DNA from: JAJTHJ01 sp046316025
GTDB taxonomy: Bacteria; Pseudomonadota; Gammaproteobacteria; Burkholderiales; Burkholderiaceae_F
DNA length: 64,000 nt
Direction of reading: 5' to 3'
Assembly (NCBI GenBank): GCA_046316025.1
Contig: JBKCXU010000103.1
Span: 1-64,000, forward strand
Positions 45,763-53,678 of the stretch are shown piece by piece (position 1 is the first letter of the stretch; each line of letters starts with the position of its first letter). The notes under the pieces are model-generated. The model was given only the letters and a program-made list of their open reading frames with translations. It was not told the DNA's origin and did not search any database. The position numbers and the translations under genes were made by a program.

Positions 45763-46401
45763 ATGCTGACGCTCGCACTTTCAAAGGGCCGTATTTTCGA
45801 CGAAACCGTACCTCTGCTCGCGCGCGCGGGCATCGTGCCGGCGGAAGACCCGGAGCGTTCGCGCAAGCTGATCGTCGGCACCTCCGACCCGCGGTTGCGC
45901 ATCGTCGTCGTGCGTGCGAGCGACGTGCCTACCTACGTGCAGTACGGCGCCGCCGAACTCGGCGTGGCCGGCCGCGACGTGCTGCTGGAGCACGGCGGCG
46001 CGGGGCTTTACGTGCCGGTCGATCTGGGCATCGGCCGCTGCCGGCTGTGTGTGGCCGTGCCGGCCGGCTTCGACTACGCGGGTACCGTGCGCCGCGGCGC
46101 GCGTTTGCGCGTGGCGACCAAATACGTGCAGGCCGCGCGCGAGCACTTTGCCGCCAAGGGCGTGCACGTCGATCTGATCAAGCTCTACGGCTCGATGGAG
46201 CTCGCGCCGCTGGCGGGTCTGGCCGATGCGATCGTCGATGTGGTCTCCAGCGGCGGCACGCTGCGCGCCAACAATCTGGTCGAGGTGGAAGAGATCATGC
46301 CCATCAGCTCGCGGCTGATCGTCAACCAGGCGGCGCTCAAGACCCGGCGCGACGAACTCGGCCCCTTGATCGAGCGGCTCGCCGCCGCCGTGCAGCCATG
46401 A
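45763..46401 (+). CDS. hisG: ATP phosphoribosyltransferase, short form
   Basis: HisG catalyses the first step of histidine synthesis (ATP plus PRPP). The 212-residue protein is the short form lacking the C-terminal regulatory domain: LTLALSKGRIFDETVPLL, DVPTYVQYGAAELGVAGRD, the PRPP loop ADAIVDVVSSGGTLRANNL and EEIMPISSRLIVNQAALK. Short HisG needs the regulatory subunit HisZ, which is not in this window. It starts 13 bp after murA and overlaps hisD by 4 bp. Confidence 0.96.
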   Translation: MLTLALSKGRIFDETVPLLARAGIVPAEDPERSRKLIVGTSDPRLRIVVVRASDVPTYVQYGAAELGVAGRDVLLEHGGAGLYVPVDLGIGRCRLCVAVPAGFDYAGTVRRGARLRVATKYVQAAREHFAAKGVHVDLIKLYGSMELAPLAGLADAIVDVVSSGGTLRANNLVEVEEIMPISSRLIVNQAALKTRRDELGPLIERLAAAVQP

Positions 46402-47690
46402 GAGTCCGCGTCCTCGACACTCGCGACGCCGGCTTCGACGCCGCGTTTGCGCAACTGGTCGCGGTCGATACCGCCATCGACCGCGAAATCGAGCGCCGCG
46501 CGGAAGCCATCGTCGAAGACGTGCGCATCCGCCGCGACGCCGCGGTGCTCGAGTACACCAACCGCTTCGACCGGATGCAGGCGCCCTCGGTGGCCGCGCT
46601 GGAGATCGGCGCCGCCGAGATGCGCGCCGCGCTCGACGGGCTGCCGCTCGACACCCGCGCGGCGCTCGAAGCCGCCGCGCGCCGCGTGCAGGCTTTCCAC
46701 GAGCGGCAGCGCGACGCGGGCTACATCGTCGAAGAAGCCGACGGCACCCGCACCGGCCAGCGCGTGACACCGCTGGACCGCGTCGGCGTCTACGTGCCGG
46801 GGGGCCTGGCGGCCTATCCGTCGTCCGTGCTGATGAACGTGCTGCCCGCGCACGTGGCCGGGGTGGGAGAGATCGTGATGGTCACCCCCACGCCCGACGG
46901 CGCGCGCAACCCGCTGGTGCTCGCCGCCGCCGCGCTTGCGGGGGTGACGCGCGTCTTTGCGGTGGGGGGCGCGCAGGCGGTAGCAGCACTGGCCTACGGC
47001 ACCGAGACTGTTCCCCGGGTGGACAAGATCACCGGCCCCGGCAACGCCTACGTGGCGGCGGCCAAGCGGCGGGTGTTTGGCGTGGTCGGCATCGACATGA
47101 TCGCCGGCCCGAGCGAAATCCTGGTGATCTGCGACGGCCAGACCGATCCGGACTGGATCGCGATGGACCTGTTCTCGCAGGCCGAGCACGACGAGCTCGC
47201 CCAGGCGATCCTGCTCACTCCCGACGCCGACTACATCGAGCGCGTGCAGCAAAGCATCGCGCGCCTGCTGCCGACGATGCCCCGGCGCGCGATCATCGAA
47301 AAGTCGCTCGCCAACCGCGGCGCGCTGATCCTCACCCGCGACCTCGCGGAAGCCTGCGCTGTGGCCGACCGCATCGCGCCCGAGCATCTAGAAATCTCCA
47401 CCGACGAGCCCGAGCGCTGGGCCGAGCGCATCCGCCACGCCGGCGCGATCTTCCTCGGCCGCTATTCGAGCGAGGCGCTGGGCGACTACTGCGCCGGCCC
47501 CAACCACGTGTTACCCACCGCGCGCACCGCGCGCTTCTCGTCACCGCTGGGTGTCTACGACTTCGTCAAGCGCACGAGCCTGATCCACGCCTCCCCCGCC
47601 GGCGCCCGCGCGTTAGGCCCCATCGCCGCCACGCTGGCGCGCGGCGAGCAACTGCCGGCGCATGCGGCGAGTGCGGAGTATCGGGGGTAG
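46398..47690 (+). CDS. hisD: Histidinol dehydrogenase
   Basis: HisD makes the last two oxidations to histidine with zinc and NAD. The 430-residue protein has VYVPGGLAAYPSSVLMNVLP, the NAD/active region DKITGPGNAYVAAAKRRVFG and GIDMIAGPSEILVICD. FSQAEHDELAQAILLTPD contains the catalytic Glu/His, and GDYCAGPNHVLPTARTARF holds the zinc and substrate ligands. Normally hisC comes next; here about 6 kb of other genes intervene. Confidence 0.97.
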   Translation: MRVRVLDTRDAGFDAAFAQLVAVDTAIDREIERRAEAIVEDVRIRRDAAVLEYTNRFDRMQAPSVAALEIGAAEMRAALDGLPLDTRAALEAAARRVQAFHERQRDAGYIVEEADGTRTGQRVTPLDRVGVYVPGGLAAYPSSVLMNVLPAHVAGVGEIVMVTPTPDGARNPLVLAAAALAGVTRVFAVGGAQAVAALAYGTETVPRVDKITGPGNAYVAAAKRRVFGVVGIDMIAGPSEILVICDGQTDPDWIAMDLFSQAEHDELAQAILLTPDADYIERVQQSIARLLPTMPRRAIIEKSLANRGALILTRDLAEACAVADRIAPEHLEISTDEPERWAERIRHAGAIFLGRYSSEALGDYCAGPNHVLPTARTARFSSPLGVYDFVKRTSLIHASPAGARALGPIAATLARGEQLPAHAASAEYRG

Positions 47691-47732
47691 TCGGGGATGC
47701 GGGTGAGGCGAGTGGTGACGCGTGCAAGGGAA

Positions 47733-47880
47733 GGCTTGACCCGCTTACGCTTATTGCTCTCAGGCAAAAGGCAAGACTTGACCCCTTCACGACCCGACCC
47801 CTTCACGACCCCTTCACGCGTATTGAGACTTGACCCCATCGCGTTCCCCGTCGCCCTCATCTGACCCCGTCGCGTTTGTC
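47733..47880. repeat. Cluster of short direct repeats after hisD (RAYT/REP-like words)
   Basis: AGACTTGACCCC occurs exactly at 47774-47785 and 47826-47837, and a variant GGCTTGACCC at 47733-47742. GACCCCTTCACG occurs three times (47780-47791, 47796-47807, 47807-47818). TGACCCCATCGCG and TGACCCCGTCGCG follow at 47831-47843 and 47862-47874. Words of the TTGACCCC kind are typical around REP-associated transposases. The 235-bp gap between hisD and the ATPase gene contains this cluster and no gene. Confidence 0.7.
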
Positions 47881-47925
47881 GCGAAACGGAAGGTGAGGGA
47901 GACATTCATTTCATCAGGCACCACC

Positions 47926-49059
47926 ATGAAACTGACTATCCGAAACTTCGCGCACCTGCAGAACGTGGAGATTGCCTTCGGTGACCTCACTGTGCTCGTC
48001 GGGCCACAGGGCGCGGGGAAAAGCTTGGCGCTCCAATGGCTGAAGGCCGCAATTGACGGTCGACAGATCGTGGATGCTCTCAAGGCTGCTGGACACCCAG
48101 CCGAGCGCTCGGACGCGCTGATAGATTTGATCTTCGGTACCGGCATGGCTCCCGCTTGGCGCGAAAGCGAAACCGAAATTCTGCTCGATCGCAAGAATAT
48201 CTCTCCGAAGAACATCGGACGAATTGGTAATGGAAAGGAAAGGCTCTTTTTCGTTCCAGCGCACCGCTCAATGCTGATCAGCGATGGATGGGCGTCGCCG
48301 TTCCAGAAGCTCACTTCTGACACTCCAGCCGTGGCCCGCATCTTCAGTCAAAACCTCTTTGATCGATTCAGCGGCAAGGATGCGGGCACTCTCTTTCCAG
48401 TCGAGAAGCGGTTGAAAAGGGAGATCCGCGAAAAAATCGACGAAGCCGTCTTCCACGGCGGCAAGGTCGGTATCGAAGAAGACCACCAGCACGCGCAGCG
48501 ACTCCGGTTAGTGCACGGCGCGATGCACTTGCCCTTCATGACATGGACGGCGGGCCAGCGCGAGTTCACGCCACTTTTACTTGGCCTCTACCACCTGCTG
48601 CCGTCCGTGCAGTTGCGCAAGCGTGCGGGGACAGACTGGGTGGTGATCGAGGAGCCAGAGATGGGTCTTCACCCGCAGGCCGTTACCGCCGTGATGCTCC
48701 TAGTTCTCGATCTCTTGTGGCGCGGCTACAAGGTAGTGCTTTCCACGCACTCAGCCCACGTAATGACGATGCTTTGGATGATGCGCCATTTGAAGGCGAA
48801 CGGCGCATCCTGGAAACTTGTTTGCGAGGCGTTCGACGTGACTGCCTCGCCTGCGATGCGTCGCGTGGCGGAAGAGGCCCTCGCCAAGGACTACCGCGCG
48901 TACTTACTGCAGTTCGACGGAGATGGCAAGGTCACTTCAATGGACATATCAGCGCTTGATCCGTCATCTGAGGACGACCGTGTCGCCGGATGGGGTGGGC
49001 TGACAGAATATTCATCCCGTTTTGGCGATGCCGTCCGCAAAGCCGCGAACGAGGCGTAA
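47926..49059 (+). CDS. AAA-family (SMC/OLD-like) ATPase of an inserted two-gene module
   Basis: The 377-residue protein has an N-terminal Walker A GPQGAGKS (residues 26-33) in MKLTIRNFAHLQNVEIAFGD. The family signature WTAGQREFTPLLLGL is at 207-221, Walker B with double Glu (VVIEEPEMGLHPQ) at 239-251, and the switch STHSAHVM near 273. This is the AAA_15/AAA_21 or OLD-like ABC-ATPase fold often found in defence or abortive-infection modules. G+C is about half in sample lines, against about two-thirds in the his genes. Start at ATG 47926. The next gene starts 2 bp after its stop, so the two are coupled. Function unproven. Confidence 0.85.
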   Translation: MKLTIRNFAHLQNVEIAFGDLTVLVGPQGAGKSLALQWLKAAIDGRQIVDALKAAGHPAERSDALIDLIFGTGMAPAWRESETEILLDRKNISPKNIGRIGNGKERLFFVPAHRSMLISDGWASPFQKLTSDTPAVARIFSQNLFDRFSGKDAGTLFPVEKRLKREIREKIDEAVFHGGKVGIEEDHQHAQRLRLVHGAMHLPFMTWTAGQREFTPLLLGLYHLLPSVQLRKRAGTDWVVIEEPEMGLHPQAVTAVMLLVLDLLWRGYKVVLSTHSAHVMTMLWMMRHLKANGASWKLVCEAFDVTASPAMRRVAEEALAKDYRAYLLQFDGDGKVTSMDISALDPSSEDDRVAGWGGLTEYSSRFGDAVRKAANEA

Positions 49060-49061
49060 CC

Positions 49062-49595
49062 TTGAACAAGGTCACACGGAAGACGCCCCTGAGGCGAGCG
49101 CTTCGCGGGGACTCTGCACTCCTTCCCTTAGTTGCCGACGGACTGGGCGCTGTAAAGGCCGCTGACCGCAACTACTTCGACAATGCAATTCGATCTAACT
49201 TCGCTGACAGCCTCGAATTGGACGAGGCCGTGAAGCGAGGCCATGAACAAGAGAGCCGCTGGGACTACTTGCTCGGCCACGAGCCAAGTGGAGAAGTTAT
49301 TGCTGTCGAACCGCACTCGGCCAAACAGGACGAAATCAACGCGGTAATCAACAAGAGGGTTGCCGCGCGAAAGCAGCTGAGGGACCATCTGCGCGAAAAC
49401 GCACGCGTGACGAAATGGTTGTGGGTCGCATCTGGGAAAGTCCACTTCGCGGATACCGAGAAGACGAAACGACTCCTCGATCAGAATGGCATCGTGTTCG
49501 TGGGTAAAAGAGTTACCGGAAAACACCTTTCCGTGGCCCTCGCCGCCGACTCGCGTCCGGCGGGGAACCCACGCCGCAGCGGCAAGCGAAAGTAG
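49062..49595 (+). CDS. Small partner protein of the AAA ATPase, unknown function
   Basis: The 177-residue protein has no signal or membrane segment. Its centre reads RWDYLLGHEPSGEVIAVEPH then SAKQDEINAVINKR. Asp68, Glu83 and Lys88 are spaced in a way that loosely recalls a PD-(D/E)XK nuclease core, but I cannot confirm the fold. The C-terminus is basic (RPAGNPRRSGKRK). I start at TTG 49062, two bases after the ATPase stop, with GAGG upstream; no ATG fits. Codon use and G+C match the ATPase gene, so the pair arrived together. A toxin or effector role with the ATPase is a hypothesis. Confidence 0.65.
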   Translation: MNKVTRKTPLRRALRGDSALLPLVADGLGAVKAADRNYFDNAIRSNFADSLELDEAVKRGHEQESRWDYLLGHEPSGEVIAVEPHSAKQDEINAVINKRVAARKQLRDHLRENARVTKWLWVASGKVHFADTEKTKRLLDQNGIVFVGKRVTGKHLSVALAADSRPAGNPRRSGKRK

Positions 49596-49653
49596 CAAAC
49601 GGACCCCTACTTCGGAACCGCCGGCTACACGCCGACTGAGTCGCTCCCCGCCG

Positions 49654-49815
49654 ATGAAACCCAACCTCTCGGTTCTGCACGACGATATCCGCGCGATCGG
49701 CACCTGCCCGGTATCTCACACCGGCGGGATAATCAAGCTCGACCCGACGGAGAATCCGTCGGGCTGCCGCGGCCGCGGGCGATTGGTTTTGGGGCGCGGA
49801 GAAACAGTGGTTTGA
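49654..49815 (+). pseudogene. hisC: Truncated hisC remnant (N-terminal about 36 codons)
   Basis: The ORF starts LSVLHDDIRAIGTCPVSHTG then GIIKLDPTENPSG. It aligns with the N-terminus of the intact HisC at 53679 (LSIVREDVRAVSAYPVPSAA then GMIKLDAMENPFG), 16 of 34 positions identical. After ENPSG the similarity ends abruptly, and the frame runs into Gly/Arg-rich nonsense to a stop at 49815. Divergence from the intact gene is too great for a fresh duplication. It looks like the surviving 5' end of a displaced or foreign hisC. The 225 bp after it (49816-50040) hold no recognisable gene. Confidence 0.75.
49743..49763. repeat. Perfect hairpin at the hisC remnant breakpoint
   Basis: CCCGACGGA and TCCGTCGGG form a perfect 9-bp stem around GAA, exactly where similarity to hisC stops. 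The first arm lies within codons still alignable to HisC. It may mark a recombination point or act as a terminator-like hairpin, though no T-run follows. Confidence 0.65.
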
Positions 49816-50040
49816 CCCTTTCTTCGAGTTCGGCAAGTGCGAAATTCAGGGCGGGAGCGGCGCGGTGCAACCGACCCGCGAAAGAGACTCGGGGTCAACG
49901 CGCGCTCCGCACGAGCCGCGCGCGACGCCGCTTCATCGGCTTTTCACGCATCGCGCATCGAGGTCGCACGAGACAACCGTAGCTTCCACTCCATCGAGCC
50001 GCGCCAAACGGCGGCGGGCGATCTGGAGACGGAGGCAACG

Positions 50041-52146
50041 ATGGGGGACGCACGGCAAGGGGGGTTACGCGGTCTGGTGGAGCGCTGGTGGCGTGAGCGC
50101 CGCGCAGCCGGCAGCGCCGAGGTCGCTCCACCCACCACAACGCAGCCGCACGAGCGGCTGCCGGGCCTGGAAGGGGTGCGCGCCATCGCCGTCCTCGCGG
50201 TGCTCGCCTACCACGGCGAAATCGCCGGGGTGCTGCCGGCGGGGTTCCTCGGCGTCGATATCTTCTTCGTGCTGTCGGGGTTCCTGATCACCGCGCTGCT
50301 GCTGCGCGAGCACGAGGCGCACGGCGCGATCGACCTGCGCGGCTTCTACCTGCGGCGCGCGCGCCGCCTGCTGCCGGCGTTGTTGGCGATGCTGACGGCC
50401 ACCGCGCTGGTGGCGCCGTGGCTCGCGCCGGACGCTGTGGCGCGGCTGCGCGAAGACCTGCCGGCCGCACTGTTCTACGTCTCCAACTGGTGGCAGATCG
50501 CCTCGGCGCAGTCGTACTTCGAGGCGTTCAACCGGCCGCCGCTGCTGCAACATCTGTGGTCGCTGGCGATCGAGGAGCAGTTCTACATCGTCTGGCCGCT
50601 GCTGGCGATCGCGCTGCTGCGCGCGAGTGGCCGGCGCGGCCTGGCGCTGTTCTCGCTCGCCGGCGCGCTGCTCGCCACCGGCTGGATGGCGGCGCTGGCG
50701 ATTCACTGGGCCATGCCCGAGGAGCGCGACGCGAGCCGCCTGTACTTTGGTTCGGACACGCATTGCATGGGGCTGCTGGTCGGCGCCGCATTGGCCGCGC
50801 TGATCGATCCCTGGCGGCGGCCGGCCGTGGCCGGCCCAGCGCGCGCGGCACGCGGGCGCGCGCTCGATGCGCTGGGCGGTGTCGCGCTGCTCGGCCTGCT
50901 CGCGATCATGGCGCTCGGCCACGACACGCAACCGTGGCTGTATCGCGGCGGTTTTCTGCTGGTCTCGGTGCTGACCGCTTTGCTGTTGCTCGCCGCGGTG
51001 CAACCCGCGTCGTGGTTGCAGCCGGTGCTGGCGAGCGCGCCGATGCGCTGGATCGGCGAGCGCTCTTACGGCCTGTACATCTGGCACTGGCCGGTGTTTG
51101 TGATGCTGCGGCCGCGGCTCGAACTGCCGGCCGACCCGTGGCTGGCCTTCGCGCTGCGGCTGGCGGTCACCGTCGCGATCGCCGAGCTGTCGTACCGCTG
51201 GGTGGAAGTGCCGGTACGTCGCGGGCAGTTTCTGACCGCTGTCCGGCGCCCGTGGCTCGCGCTTGGGGCCGCGACGGCCGCGGCATTCATCGTCTCAACC
51301 GCAGTGTTGCTGCTGGCGCCGCGCGCGACCGATCCGACCGGCAACCTCGCGGCGGCGGCGGCGGGCGGCGCGCCCTTCCTTGGCGAGTTTGCCGGGAAGA
51401 TCGAGGCTCCCGAGCGCAGCGCGGTCGAGGCCGACACCATCGCGGCCGTCGCCGCGGCCAGCACCGCGGCGCGTGCAGCGGGGCGCATCCGGCCCGCGCC
51501 GGCGGTGGTCGCTGCTCCGGCGCTTGCGCAAGCCAGTGGCGAAGGTCTGCCGCGGGTCACCGCGTTTGGCGACTCGGTGCTGCTCGGCGCGCGCGACGCG
51601 CTGCTGCGGAAATTGCCCGGCGCCGAAATCGACGCGGAAGTCGGCCGCCAGGCCAGTCGGGGCCTGACCCGTGTACGCGAGGTGAAGGCGCAGGAGCGGC
51701 TGGGCAATGTGGTGCTTCTGCACATCGGCAGCAACGGATTTCTGGCGGAGCCGCAGTTGCGCGCGGCCCTGGCGGAGCTCGCCGATCGCGAGCGGGTGCT
51801 GCTGGTGACGGTGCGCGTGCCCAAGCGCTGGGAGGCGCACAACAACGACATCTTGGAGCGGGCGAGCCGCGAGTTTCCGAACACGGTTCTGGTCGACTGG
51901 GCGCGCCTGTCGGCCGACCATCCGGAGTACTTCGTCGCCGATGGCGTGCATTTGTCGTCGGCGGGAATCCGGCGCTTTACCGAGGAAATCCGCCGCCTGG
52001 CCCGCGGGCCGGCCGGCGGCGGTGAACGCGAGGCGCCGTCGTCGTCGCCGACCCCGTCCGCGGAGCGGGCGGCACTTGTGCCGGAGCACAGCGGGCCGAC
52101 GACGCCCGCTGCCGAACCCTCGCCGCTGGCGCGTGCGTCGCTGTAG
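50041..52146 (+). CDS. Membrane O-acyltransferase with C-terminal SGNH domain (OafA/OatA type)
   Basis: The 701-residue protein has an N-terminal Acyltransferase_3 domain with about ten membrane segments: LPGLEGVRAIAVLAVLAYHG, FLGVDIFFVLSGFLITALLL, FYLRRARRLLPAL, LWSLAIEEQFYIVWPL and IGERSYGLYIWHWPVFVMLR. A periplasmic SGNH esterase-like domain from about residue 500 has the catalytic serine in TAFGDSVLLGARDA, LHIGSNGF and the closing ADGVHLSSAGIRRF. Such proteins O-acetylate peptidoglycan or surface polysaccharides. A GGAGG ribosome site precedes ATG 50041. It is followed by another SGNH gene; both sit inside the his operon. Confidence 0.9.
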   Translation: MGDARQGGLRGLVERWWRERRAAGSAEVAPPTTTQPHERLPGLEGVRAIAVLAVLAYHGEIAGVLPAGFLGVDIFFVLSGFLITALLLREHEAHGAIDLRGFYLRRARRLLPALLAMLTATALVAPWLAPDAVARLREDLPAALFYVSNWWQIASAQSYFEAFNRPPLLQHLWSLAIEEQFYIVWPLLAIALLRASGRRGLALFSLAGALLATGWMAALAIHWAMPEERDASRLYFGSDTHCMGLLVGAALAALIDPWRRPAVAGPARAARGRALDALGGVALLGLLAIMALGHDTQPWLYRGGFLLVSVLTALLLLAAVQPASWLQPVLASAPMRWIGERSYGLYIWHWPVFVMLRPRLELPADPWLAFALRLAVTVAIAELSYRWVEVPVRRGQFLTAVRRPWLALGAATAAAFIVSTAVLLLAPRATDPTGNLAAAAAGGAPFLGEFAGKIEAPERSAVEADTIAAVAAASTAARAAGRIRPAPAVVAAPALAQASGEGLPRVTAFGDSVLLGARDALLRKLPGAEIDAEVGRQASRGLTRVREVKAQERLGNVVLLHIGSNGFLAEPQLRAALAELADRERVLLVTVRVPKRWEAHNNDILERASREFPNTVLVDWARLSADHPEYFVADGVHLSSAGIRRFTEEIRRLARGPAGGGEREAPSSSPTPSAERAALVPEHSGPTTPAAEPSPLARASL

Positions 52147-52160
52147 CGGGGACGGTCGCG

Positions 52161-52188
52161 GCGATACCCGCGATACCCCGCGATACCC
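52161..52188. repeat. Short tandem repeat before the second SGNH gene
   Basis: GCGATACCC occurs three times at 52161, 52170 and 52180, a 9-10 bp period. It lies between the acyltransferase stop and the GTG of the SGNH gene, where the Shine-Dalgarno would be sought. Confidence 0.7.
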
Positions 52189-52202
52189 GCTAGCATCGGG
52201 CC

Positions 52203-53639
52203 GTGACCATCGCGCCGAGCCCGATCCCGTCTGCACTCCGCCGTCCGGCGCCACACCCGCGCGCCCGCCTGCTCGCGCTCGGTTGGGCCGGCATGCTGCT
52301 GGCCACCGGCGCGCAGGCGCAAGTGCTCACCTTTCGGGCCGATGGCCTCGCGCCCGAGTTGCAGTGCCCGCGCGCGGCTGCCACCGGCGCGGCCACGGCG
52401 CGTCCCGGCCCATCGGCACCGGCAGCCCGCAGCCCGGATGCGGAGCGCCCCCCCGACCTCGCCGAGGTGCAGGAGGCGCTCGCCGCGGACGGGCTGCCGC
52501 CCGGCCCGCCGACCGATGCCTTGCCGCTCACCACGCCCGCGCTGCCGCTGCGGGTAGCCCTGTGGGGCGACAGTCACGCGGCGGCAAACTTCTTCTCCGA
52601 GACCATGGCCGAATCGCTGGGCTTCGCGGGCGAGCGGGTGGCACCCGGCTTCGTCCCGGCCAGCGCCGGCATGCCGGGTGTTCGTCTGCCGGTCGGCAGA
52701 GCTTGCGTCGGCGGCCAGTGGACGCGCAGCACCGCGCACCGCGCCGCCGAGGGCGACGCGCGATTCCCCCGCAGCCTGGTGACGGCGCAGACCGACCGCT
52801 CCGGCAGCTACTACTGGATCGACTTTCGCCGCTCCGGCGCGGGGCCGGCACTGCGTGCGCTGGACGTTTACTACACGTTGCCGGACACGCGGCGCAGCGC
52901 GGTGCTCGGGGTCGCGGTCGACGGCGGGCCGGAAACCATCGTCGCGCTCGACGCCGGGGGCGATGGCGTACTGCAACTGCGGCCGAGCGAGGCCTTGTCC
53001 ACGCTGAAGCTGCGGCTGATCGTCGGCGCCGTGACGCTGGAGGGTTTCGCCCCGCAGTATCTGGCGAGTCCCGCGCTGGTGCTCGACACCTTTGCCGTGC
53101 CGGGGGCGACCGCGCGCGGTTGGCGCATGGCCGATGCACAGTACGTGCAGCAGCGGGGCGGCGACGCCGGCTACGACCTCGTGCTGCTCGAATACGGCAC
53201 CAACGAAGGCAACGACCCGAAGTTCGACCGCACCGCCTACGCCAGCGACCTGCGTGCCAGTCTGCGCAACGTCCGCCGCGCCTACCCGCAGGCTGCCTGC
53301 ATGCTGATCGGCCCCACCGACCGCGGCGTGCTGGTGGCGCGGCGCGCGGCCAAGGCCCCGCGCCAGGGCGCGACCGCCAAGGTCGATCTGCTGCGCTACT
53401 CGCGCGTGCATCAGGCGATCGCGGAAACGCAGCAGTCGGTCGGGCGCGAATTCGGCTGCAAGTTTTGGAACTGGCAAACCGCCATGGGCGGCCCGGGGGG
53501 GGCGTACCGCTGGTTCCACCAGGATCCGAGGCTGATGGCCCCGGACCTGATCCATCTGACCCCGCTCGGCTACCAGGCGAGCGCACGCAAGTTTGCGTCC
53601 GCGCTGAAGCTCGCGCCCAGCGGCGTGGCGCTGCGTTGA
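52203..53639 (+). CDS. Periplasmic SGNH/GDSL hydrolase-fold protein
   Basis: The 478-residue protein has a probable signal segment (RLLALGWAGMLLATGAQAQ), a Pro/Ala-rich linker, then an SGNH fold. Block I is LWGDSHAAANFFSETMA with the nucleophilic Ser, block III is LLEYGTNEGNDPKFDR, and the catalytic Asp/His region is DLIHLTPLGYQASARKFA. It resembles periplasmic O-acetylesterase or acetyltransferase partners of membrane acyltransferases, as PatB to PatA. GTG start 52203, without a clear Shine-Dalgarno. Adjacent to the OafA-type gene, so the pair probably modifies an envelope glycan. Confidence 0.82.
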   Translation: MTIAPSPIPSALRRPAPHPRARLLALGWAGMLLATGAQAQVLTFRADGLAPELQCPRAAATGAATARPGPSAPAARSPDAERPPDLAEVQEALAADGLPPGPPTDALPLTTPALPLRVALWGDSHAAANFFSETMAESLGFAGERVAPGFVPASAGMPGVRLPVGRACVGGQWTRSTAHRAAEGDARFPRSLVTAQTDRSGSYYWIDFRRSGAGPALRALDVYYTLPDTRRSAVLGVAVDGGPETIVALDAGGDGVLQLRPSEALSTLKLRLIVGAVTLEGFAPQYLASPALVLDTFAVPGATARGWRMADAQYVQQRGGDAGYDLVLLEYGTNEGNDPKFDRTAYASDLRASLRNVRRAYPQAACMLIGPTDRGVLVARRAAKAPRQGATAKVDLLRYSRVHQAIAETQQSVGREFGCKFWNWQTAMGGPGGAYRWFHQDPRLMAPDLIHLTPLGYQASARKFASALKLAPSGVALR

Positions 53640-53678
53640 GCGCGAGCGCAGCCGACGTTTTGCTCACTACGCCCAGCC

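Noticed and set aside
47733..47880. CRISPR array
   Set aside because: The repeats are 10-12 bp, irregularly spaced and without uniform spacers or cas genes, so they fit REP-like words instead.
47926..49595. PARIS, Septu or another named ATPase-effector defence system
   Set aside because: The ATPase is of the right general kind, but the partner shows no TOPRIM, DUF4435-like or HNH motif by eye. I kept it as an unnamed candidate.
49837..50040. N-terminal extension of the acyltransferase to an upstream ATG at 49837
   Set aside because: The added 68 residues are Arg/Ala-rich without features, while ATG 50041 has a GGAGG ribosome site and leads directly into the family domain.
51066..53555. 829-codon open frame on the minus strand, antisense to the acyltransferase and SGNH genes
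   Set aside because: The plus-strand genes have clear catalytic motifs and ribosome sites. The antisense translation is Arg/Ser/Ala-rich with no recognisable domain.
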